DNA of 61,074 nt, taken from positions 1-61,074 of the forward strand of contig JALOPI010000021.1 of assembly GCA_025453975.1 (NCBI GenBank), given 5' to 3'. Positions 53,898 to 61,074 of this stretch are shown here, piece after piece. The notes under the pieces were generated by a model. The model saw only the letters and a list, made by a program, of their open reading frames with translations. It was not told where the DNA came from and did not search any database. Position 1 is the first letter of the stretch, and every line of letters starts with the position of its first letter. The position numbers and the translations under genes are program-made. This DNA comes from Syntrophobacteraceae bacterium (GTDB taxonomy: Bacteria; Desulfobacterota; Syntrophobacteria; Syntrophobacterales; Syntrophobacteraceae).

Positions 53898-54470
53898 TCA
53901 GGATTTCACGCGCTCGACATAGCTCCCCGTGCGGGTGTCGAGCTTGAGCATCTCCCCTTCCTCGATGAAGAGCGGCACCTGCACCACGTAGCCCGTCTCC
54001 ATGGTCACCGGCTTGGTGGCGCCCGCCGCCGTGTCGCCCTTGATGCCGGGGTCCGCCTGGACCACCCGCAGCTCGACGAAGTTGGGGAGCGTGATGCCGA
54101 TGGGGCGCCCCTGGTAGAGGAGGGAGCTCACCACCAGGTTTTCGGTGAGGAAATGGACCGCGTCGCCCACCTGCGCCTCGCTGAGCTCGTACTGCTCGTA
54201 GGTCGTGTTGTTCATGAAATGAAAATGCTCGCCCTGCCGGTAGAGGAACTGCATCTCCTGCTCCTCCAGGTCGGCGGCGATGAACTTGTCCCCCGAGCGG
54301 TAAGTGCGGTCGAACTGCGTTCCGTTGATCATGTTCCTCAGGCGGCACCGGTAGAGGGCCTGGCCCTTGCCGGGCTTGGAGAATTCGAAATCCACGATGA
54401 GATAGGGGTCTCCGTCGATCTCCAGTTTGATGCCCTTGCGGAGCTCACCCGCCGTAAGCGTCGATCCCAT
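53898..54470 (-). CDS. efp: Translation elongation factor P
   Basis: The 190-residue protein has the three-domain EF-P layout. FEFSKPGKGQALYRCRLRN carries the modified Lys35 (equivalent to E. coli Lys34), followed by MINGTQFDRTYRSGDK and the C-terminal signature TRTGSYVERV. It relieves ribosome stalling at polyproline. AAAGGA lies eight bases before the ATG. The neighbouring epmA gene and the Lys at the tip are consistent with beta-lysyl modification. Confidence 0.97.
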   Translation of the reverse strand: MGSTLTAGELRKGIKLEIDGDPYLIVDFEFSKPGKGQALYRCRLRNMINGTQFDRTYRSGDKFIAADLEEQEMQFLYRQGEHFHFMNNTTYEQYELSEAQVGDAVHFLTENLVVSSLLYQGRPIGITLPNFVELRVVQADPGIKGDTAAGATKPVTMETGYVVQVPLFIEEGEMLKLDTRTGSYVERVKS

Positions 54471-54514
54471 ATGCGCATCCTTTCTTTAGGTTGATTGGCT
54501 CAGTCAAATCACGT

Positions 54515-54544
54515 AATTTAATAGCAAATGCAGGGGGGGGTCAA
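54515..54544 (-). promoter_or_regulatory. Promoter of efp-epmA
   Basis: On the minus strand TTGACC (54539-54544) and TAAATT (54515-54520) are spaced by 18 bp, within a rare A+T-rich stretch, 45 bp upstream of the efp start. Confidence 0.45.
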
Positions 54545-54660
54545 CTGAGTTCCATCTCCAAGGGCCGAAAGCTTGCGGCTCCTTTCAGCTCGTTCCCCGC
54601 GATCCCCCGCTGGACGAAGGCTGCACCGGCGGGACCGTGTCCCCCGCTGTTTTGGAATAG

Positions 54661-55977
<1,317 letters not shown>

Positions 55978-56068
55978 CCATGGGCGGCCTGGCTCACGTC
56001 CGCCATTGGGGCTGGAGCCCGGGGCTGGCAGGACCGCCTTCAGCCGCAACGGGGATAGGAACTTCTCC

Positions 56069-56097
56069 TTGACACCGCCTGCGGTTTTGTTTAGGAA
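56069..56097 (+). promoter_or_regulatory. Promoter of tRNA-Cys
   Basis: A perfect -35 box TTGACA (56069-56074) is followed after 17 bp by TAGGAA (56092-56097), a weaker -10. The tRNA starts 20 bp later. Confidence 0.5.
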
Positions 56098-56116
56098 TGA
56101 AGGACTTTACGGGCGA

Positions 56117-56191
56117 GGCGGCATACCCAAGTGGTAAGGGAGCGGTCTGCAAAACCGTTATTCACCAGTTCGAGTCTGGTTGCCGCCTCCA
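56117..56191 (+). tRNA. tRNA-Cys (anticodon GCA)
   Basis: The acceptor stem GGCGGCA pairs with TGCCGCC. The anticodon arm GCGGT-CTGCAAA-ACCGT places GCA at 56149-56151. The T arm is CCAGTTCGAGTCTGG. The discriminator base is T (U73), a Cys identity element, and CCA is encoded at 56189-56191. Confidence 0.97.
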
Positions 56192-56834
56192 GAAAATTCA
56201 AGGGGTTACGGTTACTAACAGCAATATTTAATAAATAGATTTTAGATTGTTGATATTTGGCCGTGCATGTGTCCGATTCTATCCTTGAAGAAAGATTTGG
56301 ATATGGTGCTGATGAGTCGCCATGTATATTGATATTTTCCCCATTAGAAGCTCGCCTCCTGCCACGCTGCTTCGTGAATTCCTCACCCTGCAAAACAAAA
56401 CTGACGGAGCAGGAGTCTCACTCCAATGCTCGAAAGCGACGTCGCTTGCAGGATCGGTTTCGGCAGGGGCTCGCGGATGAACACAGAGGCAACGATGACA
56501 TTTCGTCTCCCACTGGATCGCTGCAACGATGGGAAGCGATCAAGACCATGGAACCGCGGCTCTCTAGTGCGGCAAGCGAAGCATCAGGCGACCTTTGCAT
56601 ATTTTATCGTGATATATCAATATATTGTAAAAATGGCGGCCGCTTCGTGCAGTTAGACCTTGCTTTCCTCTATTCTCTATTTTATGGTTGATCTAGGCAG
56701 GTATTGGTTGATTAGGATATTTTGAGTATACTGGAAATCGATCTTTCGCCAAGTCGATAGTACGGTTTCAGGGTTGCTCCAAGTACCACACCAAAAAAGC
56801 AGAGAACAAACAAATTTAAAGAAGGAATGCAACG
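56192..56834. other. A+T-rich, gene-poor patch next to tRNA-Cys
   Basis: This stretch is visibly richer in A+T than its surroundings and contains no recognisable gene. An open frame at 56257-56691 (144 codons) has no ribosome site or family resemblance. A perfect 14-bp palindrome, AAGCGACGTCGCTT, is at 56434-56447. It may be the scar of an element once inserted at the tRNA, but I found no second copy of the tRNA 3' end. The cspA promoter lies at its end. Confidence 0.5.
56704..56732 (+). promoter_or_regulatory. Promoter of the cold-shock gene
   Basis: TTGGTT (56704-56709) and TATACT (56727-56732) are spaced by 17 bp. The start codon lies about 95 bases further on, giving a long leader, as is usual for cold-shock mRNAs. 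Confidence 0.5.
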
Positions 56835-57035
56835 ATGGCGGAAGGTCAGGTAAAATGGTTCAACGACAGCAAGGGCTATGGCTTTATCGAATCCGATAGT
56901 GGTCATGACGTGTTCGTGCATCATTCAGCCATCCAGGGCGAAGGATTCAAGTCCCTGGCTGAGGGGGAGCGCGTTAGCTTCACGGAGGAAAAAGGCGCCA
57001 AAGGGCCACAGGCAACCAATGTGAGGAAGCTTTAG
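56835..57035 (+). CDS. Cold-shock domain protein
   Basis: The 66-residue CspA-type protein has both RNA-binding motifs: KGYGFI (RNP1, with Tyr where Phe is usual) and VFVHHSAI (RNP2). It starts [12 protein letters not shown] and ends ATNVRKL. GAAGGAA precedes the ATG. It acts as an RNA chaperone. It has a long leader, its own promoter and a terminator. Confidence 0.96.
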   Translation: MAEGQVKWFNDSKGYGFIESDSGHDVFVHHSAIQGEGFKSLAEGERVSFTEEKGAKGPQATNVRKL

Positions 57036-57071
57036 TCGAAGCGTTGCCCTGGGCATTGAAAATGAGAATTG

Positions 57072-57104
57072 GCCGGAGCTTCAAAGGCTCCGGCTCTTTT
57101 GTTT
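57072..57104 (+). terminator. Intrinsic terminator after the cold-shock gene
   Basis: GCCGGAGC (57072-57079) pairs with GCTCCGGC (57087-57094), loop TTCAAAG, followed by the T-rich TCTTTTGTTT. Confidence 0.85.
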
Positions 57105-57637
57105 CCAGAATGGGCGGAATGACCTGGTAAGCTCCTGAAATGACCCGCTCTTGTCCCTGCCCGCTTTCGACCGTTTCGCGGCCTGGAGCGGGGGGGGTAC
57201 TCTCTCTCGACCGTTGCGAGCCCGCATCCCGTTCCTGGAACGACCGACCGTCCCATCGAGCAGCTACAGCCTCTCTGAGACCATGACCGGGACACCCACA
57301 CGGAGATCACGGTTTCGCCGCCGCGGGCATCGAAGCCCATGTGACCGATCCAGACTCTCAGGCAGGGTGGGAGACCCCCGACCCGGCTCTCAATGTGCTC
57401 GCAAACGGCTGGCTCCTGTACCAGACACCGGCTTGCTGGATGAATCAGTCCCCTTCATCACTGGATGTCCCATGAACCCGGAGGTGATAATCAGCCCACG
57501 GGGGCAGTTCAATGTCTTCGGCCTGGAGACTCTGCCAATGCAGTTCAAATCGCGCTGATTTTCCGGCAGCGCAACGATCCGGGCAGGGTGGCCAACTCAT
57601 TCCTTCATGATGTGGAGCAGGTGCAAAGGCGGGCAAT
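57105..57637. other. Intergenic stretch without supported gene
   Basis: A frame at 57151-57558 is open on the plus strand but codes for a low-complexity Arg/Pro/Ser-rich peptide without a ribosome site, and the opposite strand offers nothing better. It could be decayed coding sequence; nothing identifiable remains. Confidence 0.4.
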
Positions 57638-58201
57638 ATGGTGGACATGATCTCCGGGGATTCGGCCCGGTCCGGGTTTTCCTGCGATACGCGGTGCGAC
57701 GGCGTGCGCATCAGGATCCCCACGCCGCGGAACTGGTTCGCGCTCATCGTGCTGCCGTTCTGGCTCTGCGGCTGGCTCTTCGGCGAGGTGGCCATGGTCT
57801 GGCGGCTCGCCGCCATCTTCCGGGCGGGCGGCTCGCCGGACACGATGCTGTACCTCTGGCTGACGGGCTGGACCCTGGGTGGGCTCTTTGGCGGCATGCT
57901 CCTCATCTGGTTTCTTTTCGGCGAGGAGGTGGTGGAAGTCTCGGGCACAACCCTGAGCCTCGTCCAGAGGGTCGGGCCCCTGAGTCGGACCAGGGTTTTC
58001 GACCTGGCCCGGCTGCGGAGGCTTCGGCTCGCCCCCCTGGATTCGGATTCCCTCGACTGGCTGAGCAGCCATGCCTTGAGAGGCTACGGACTTCTGGCTT
58101 TCGATCACGGCGTCGAGACGTATCGGTTTGGAGCCCTCTCCAATGAGCATGAGGCCCGGAGGGTTCTGCAGGAGCTCGCCCGCTGGATTCCGGAGCCCTG
58201 A
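57638..58201 (+). CDS. Unknown membrane protein, two helices plus PH-like tail
   Basis: The 187-residue protein has two transmembrane helices, about residues 33-55 and 70-92, after a short N-terminal region. The C-terminal part begins EEVVEVSGTTLSLVQRVGPL and continues with RVFDLARLRRLRL; this strand pattern resembles the bacterial PH-like domain of small membrane proteins. AAAGGCGGG lies upstream of the ATG. No family is assigned with certainty, and the gene seems monocistronic. Confidence 0.6.
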   Translation: MVDMISGDSARSGFSCDTRCDGVRIRIPTPRNWFALIVLPFWLCGWLFGEVAMVWRLAAIFRAGGSPDTMLYLWLTGWTLGGLFGGMLLIWFLFGEEVVEVSGTTLSLVQRVGPLSRTRVFDLARLRRLRLAPLDSDSLDWLSSHALRGYGLLAFDHGVETYRFGALSNEHEARRVLQELARWIPEP

Positions 58202-58669
58202 AGCGGGAAAAGCGATGCATGCCTTGCGGAGCCGCATCGATCCTCCCTCGATCTTTCGCATCCATGATCCCAGCTCTTTCTCACGGGCCTTGCCCCGACC
58301 CCGGACCACCCGGAGGTCCCGCCGTCGGCCTCTGTCCAGGTCAAAAACAAAACCATTGTCTTTGGGAACAAAAGCGGACAACATTTATCGATTTTTGGGC
58401 TCTTGTCCTGGGCTCTTCCCAATGAGTGCGGGCAGAGGCAATGGGACGCCGATGAACGCCGATGCTCTCTGATCCGCGCTGATCTTACTTTTTCCCGGTA
58501 TTCGTCAGCGTGAATCAGTGCTCATCATGAAAGTCAGGGTCCCCTTGCCGTGGTAGCGAGAACATCTTATGCTCCCGCTCACTGAGAAGATACTGGTCCG
58601 TTGGATGCGGGGAAGGCTCGTCAGAGCGTGGGGCGCCCGTGCCCTTATGAACGAGGGAGAGATGTTGTC
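58202..58669. other. Intergenic stretch containing the second dispersed repeat
   Basis: No gene is supported. The second half holds the repeat listed separately; the first half shows only scattered stop codons and no clear promoter for the radical SAM gene. Confidence 0.5.
58411..58566. repeat. Dispersed intergenic repeat, copy 2
   Basis: It aligns with 36001-36146 in the same orientation, with small insertions (an extra GACGCCGATGAA-like block) and shared TCAGCGTGAATCA and GAGAACATC. Here too it lies between genes. Confidence 0.65.
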
Positions 58670-59674
58670 GTGAGCTGGAAGATCGATGCCGCCGTTTCCG
58701 AGATTCTAGCCAGGGGCGCCGAGGGTGGAGGCATCCGCGAGGAAGAGGCCCTCAGGCTCATGCGGGTGGATCTGGGGAGCCCCGAGGCCCAGGCGCTCAT
58801 GGAGACGGCCAGCGGCCTGTCCCACCGCTGCTTCGGGGACAAGGGCGAGGTTCATTTCCACATCGGCCTCAACGTGGAGCCGTGTCCCAAGGATTGCGCC
58901 TTTTGCTCCCTGACCCGCCGGGCCGGCATCTTCACGGAAAAAAGAGAGTTTTCAAGGGAGCAGGTTCTGGACTGGGCTCGCATGGCCGAGGCCCGGTCGG
59001 CGGATGCCCTGAACCTCATGACCACCGGATCCTATCCCTTCGAGAGGCTGCTCGAGATGGGCAGGATGCTCCACCGCGAGGTTTCCCTCCCGCTGGTGGC
59101 CAACACCCGGGACATCGATCACCGGGAGGGTGAGATGCTCCTCGATGCCGGCTTCGTGGGGTTTTACCACGCCGTGCGGCTGGGTGAGGGGCGGGACACG
59201 CCGTTCAATCGCGAGCGTCGCATCGCCACCATCCAGGTGCTCCGGGACGTGGGGCTGCTCTGGATGAACTGCGTGGAGCCGGTGGGGCCCGAGCACGACC
59301 CCCGGGAGATCGTGGATCTCATGTTTCTGGCCCGCCGCCATGGGGCGGTTTACAGCGGAGCCATGAGACGGATCAACTTTCCGGGCTCCCCCATGGAGCC
59401 TTACGGGATGGTGACCGAAATGGAGCTGGCCCGCATCGTCGCGGTGAGCCGCCTCGTCATGGGTGACCGGCCCCGGGCCCATTGCACCCACGAGCCCAAC
59501 TCGAATTCGCTTCGGGCGGGCGCCAATCTTCTCTTTCCCGAGGTGGGATCGAGCCCTCGTGATGAAAAGGCCGACAGCAGCGGGGGGATCGGCAGGGGCA
59601 TCGAGGATTGCGCCGGGATGCTCCGCGAAACGGGCTGGAGCCCGACCCTGCCCTCCAACTGCTTTGAATCCTGA
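58670..59674 (+). CDS. BioB-like radical SAM protein of unknown reaction
   Basis: The 334-residue protein has the radical SAM cluster motif in EPCPKDCAFCSLT (Cys72, 76, 79) and a BioB/HydE-type TIM-barrel and BATS-like tail: VANTRDIDHREGEMLLDAG, FYHAVRLGEGRDT, NCVEPVGPEHDPREI, CTHEPNSNSLRAGANLLFPE. It is not an obvious BioB, as several expected biotin synthase residues are changed. The GTG at 58670 is the likely start, with GAGGGAGAG about ten bases upstream. It is followed 31 bp later by a transporter binding protein, so it may act on a transported compound such as a thiamine-, biotin- or lipoate-like molecule; this is inference. Confidence 0.78.
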   Translation: MSWKIDAAVSEILARGAEGGGIREEEALRLMRVDLGSPEAQALMETASGLSHRCFGDKGEVHFHIGLNVEPCPKDCAFCSLTRRAGIFTEKREFSREQVLDWARMAEARSADALNLMTTGSYPFERLLEMGRMLHREVSLPLVANTRDIDHREGEMLLDAGFVGFYHAVRLGEGRDTPFNRERRIATIQVLRDVGLLWMNCVEPVGPEHDPREIVDLMFLARRHGAVYSGAMRRINFPGSPMEPYGMVTEMELARIVAVSRLVMGDRPRAHCTHEPNSNSLRAGANLLFPEVGSSPRDEKADSSGGIGRGIEDCAGMLRETGWSPTLPSNCFES

Positions 59675-59705
59675 AAGACCTTTTTCCAAGCCGGAGAGAC
59701 GCGCC

Positions 59706-60671
59706 GTGGGACACATCTTGTGGTTTTCCTGCATCATGCTGCACCTGCTCGGGTGGGACTCCATGGCTGGTGCCCAGGAGATCAGGGTTGGCACCTGGAA
59801 AACTCCCCAGACGATACAGCCCTACTTCTATGAGGCGTTCATCCAGCCGCCTTCCAGGATCGACGTCCTGCCGTTCACCAGCCCGGCGGACCAGAAGTCG
59901 GCTCTGCTGGCCGGCAGTCTGGAGATGTGCGGGACCACCCTGGTCCACGCCATCCAGTCGGCTTCCCGGGGTCAGCCCGTGGTCGTCGTGGCGGCCCTGT
60001 GCAACAGGGGCTCGGCTCTGGTGGTCCAGAAGGATGGACCCGTCCAGAGGATCGCGGACCTCCGAGGCAAACGGGTCGGTTATGTTCCTGGCACCATGCA
60101 CGAGATCCTCCTGCGGGAGGCTCTGAGCCGGGAGGGGATTTCGCCGGATAAGGACGTCCAGCTGATCCGGGTGGATTTCTTCGACATGGGCACGGCCCTG
60201 GCCGGCGGCGATGTCGACGCATTTCTTTCGGGCGAGCCCCTCCCGACCGTTGCCGTGGAGAGGGGGTACGGCAGAATTCTGACCTATCCGTATTACGATG
60301 ATTCCATCGGCACCATCAACGCCGGCATGCTGGTCACGCGGGCGAGCATCCAGGAGAGGCGTGACCTGGTTCAGCGGCTGGTGCTGGCTCATGCCAGGGC
60401 CACCCGCCACTTGAACGCTCACCCGGATGAGTGGCTCCGAAGGGCCTCGGAGCTTGGGACAGCGCTTCCGGTGCTGGAGAAAGCCCGCTCCAACATGGAG
60501 CCGGCATGGGACATGGACGATGCCTTCGTCCATCGGGTGATGCAGCTGGGGGAGCGCATGCGGGCTCTGGGCGTCATCGATGACCAGCCTGACTACTCCC
60601 GGCTCCTCGACCTCTCCTTCGTGGCCGGGGCCAGGCGCGAGCTGGAGCGGGTCGAGTCCCTGCGTCCCTGA
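59706..60671 (+). CDS. ABC transporter substrate-binding protein, NitT/TauT (SsuA/NMT1-like) type
   Basis: The 321-residue protein has a signal peptide ending in MAGAQ-like AGA, and the mature part begins EIRVGTWKTPQTIQPYFY. It continues with FTSPADQKSALLAGSLEMCG, LRGKRVGYVPGTMHEIL and ALAGGDVDAFLSGEPLPTVA, typical of the NMT1/SsuA family that binds sulfonates, nitrate or thiamine precursors. GGAGAG lies seven bases before the GTG start. It precedes the permease gene by 1 bp. Confidence 0.85.
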   Translation: MGHILWFSCIMLHLLGWDSMAGAQEIRVGTWKTPQTIQPYFYEAFIQPPSRIDVLPFTSPADQKSALLAGSLEMCGTTLVHAIQSASRGQPVVVVAALCNRGSALVVQKDGPVQRIADLRGKRVGYVPGTMHEILLREALSREGISPDKDVQLIRVDFFDMGTALAGGDVDAFLSGEPLPTVAVERGYGRILTYPYYDDSIGTINAGMLVTRASIQERRDLVQRLVLAHARATRHLNAHPDEWLRRASELGTALPVLEKARSNMEPAWDMDDAFVHRVMQLGERMRALGVIDDQPDYSRLLDLSFVAGARRELERVESLRP

Positions 60672-60672
60672 G

Positions 60673-61074
60673 ATGAAGCTTCTTCTCTCCCGGAGCTTTC
60701 TCCCCTTTCTGCCCTGGGTGATTCCCATTACGGGACTGCTGCTGTGGTGGTGGGTCTGCAGCCAGGGGATCGTGCCGCCCTACCTTCTTCCCCACCCCCG
60801 TGATGTGGGGGGCACAGGCTGGAGATATGTCTTCGGAGCCGCAGGCGATGGACCCTACGCAGGCCGATTCGCGACCGATGCCGTGGCGAGCCTGGGACGA
60901 GTGGGAGCCGGGTTCGGACTGGCGCTGTTCCTGGGGCTTCCGCTGGGAATCGTCTCGGGGCGCGTCCCCACCGCCGACCGGCTTCTGGGGCTCTCCATCC
61001 ATGGCCTGCGGGCCGTCCCGGGGATCAGCTGGCTGCCCCTGGCCGTCATCTGGCTTGGCATCGGCATGAAGACG
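60673..61074 (+). CDS. ABC transporter permease, NitT/TauT type (partial at window end)
   Basis: The reading frame starts at ATG 60673, two bases after the TGA of the binding protein, and runs open to the window edge (134 codons). MKLLLSRSFLPFLPWVIPIT begins the first membrane helix; later segments RVGAGFGLALFLGLPLGIVS and the partial cytoplasmic loop GISWLPLAVIWLGIGMK match the BPD_transp_1 permease fold. The gene is cut by the window boundary. Confidence 0.85.
   Translation, partial: MKLLLSRSFLPFLPWVIPITGLLLWWWVCSQGIVPPYLLPHPRDVGGTGWRYVFGAAGDGPYAGRFATDAVASLGRVGAGFGLALFLGLPLGIVSGRVPTADRLLGLSIHGLRAVPGISWLPLAVIWLGIGMKT

Noticed and set aside
56091..56393. Minus-strand frame covering the tRNA-Cys gene
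   Set aside because: Its recognisable part (RLELVNNGFADRSL) is the antisense reading of the tRNA, a common false gene.
57151..57558. Possible gene in the gap after the cold-shock gene
   Set aside because: Arg/Pro/Ser-rich low-complexity translation without a ribosome site.

Overview
The window is a G+C-rich bacterial chromosome segment with tightly packed genes. It most resembles an anaerobic, sulfate-reducing or syntrophic member of the Desulfobacterota, possibly Syntrophobacterales. The case rests on a complete HdrCBA/FlxDCBA-type electron-bifurcation locus, a membrane-linked NrfHA nitrite reductase, and amino-acid oxidation genes typical of anaerobes. The taxonomic guess is inference; there is no 16S gene here. 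No CRISPR array, intact transposase or phage gene was seen.

Layout. (1) 107-8831, plus strand: a tandem-GAF sensor-like protein, then hdrC, hdrB, hdrA, an MvhD/FlxD-type protein, two iron-sulfur proteins (flxC and flxB) and a flavin/NAD-binding flxA, closed by small unknown ORFs. (2) 8998-14591, minus strand: a DUF362 ferredoxin, a Na+,K+-ATPase-like (P-IIC) pump and two single-unit TrkA/RCK proteins. (3) 15764-20225, minus strand: a four-gene operon coding for a GATase1/S51-like domain fused to a cysteinyl-tRNA-synthetase C-terminal module, a CelD/BcsL-type GNAT, an MshA-like glycosyltransferase and a PIG-L deacetylase. Upstream of it lies a shikimate kinase. This operon is the best candidate for an undescribed system, because its parts parallel mycothiol/bacillithiol synthesis (sugar transfer, de-N-acetylation, cysteine-related chemistry, acylation). 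(4) 21040-24438, plus strand: RNase P RNA with a good promoter, ispD, ispF and cysS. (5) 24602-29532: a NifX/NifB-like protein, a DUF151 nuclease-family protein, an RdgC-like protein and two membrane-anchored unknowns. (6) 29565-40819: glutaryl-CoA dehydrogenase, an ALDH7-type semialdehyde dehydrogenase, a class III aminotransferase, a full 2-oxoacid dehydrogenase complex (E1 alpha, E1 beta, E2, E3), lipB and lipA. Together they suggest lysine or related amino-acid oxidation to acyl-CoA, with local supply of the lipoyl cofactor. (7) 41183-45227: an EF-G-like GTPase, a double-DUF4388 protein and a MoaB/Mog protein. (8) 45411-48916, minus strand: a TPR lipoprotein, a LolB/DUF4292-like lipoprotein, a Mut7-C protein and a small unknown. 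(9) 49111-55977: a Memo protein, nrfHA, efp-epmA and enolase. (10) 56117-61074: tRNA-Cys followed by an A+T-rich gene-poor patch, a cold-shock protein, an unknown membrane protein, a BioB-like radical SAM protein and the start of a NitT/TauT-type ABC transporter that runs off the window.

A dispersed intergenic repeat of about 150 bp occurs twice, near 36001-36146 and 58411-58566. Most start codons were chosen by Shine-Dalgarno spacing and domain onset. Functions are assigned from recognisable motifs in the translations only; no database search was possible.
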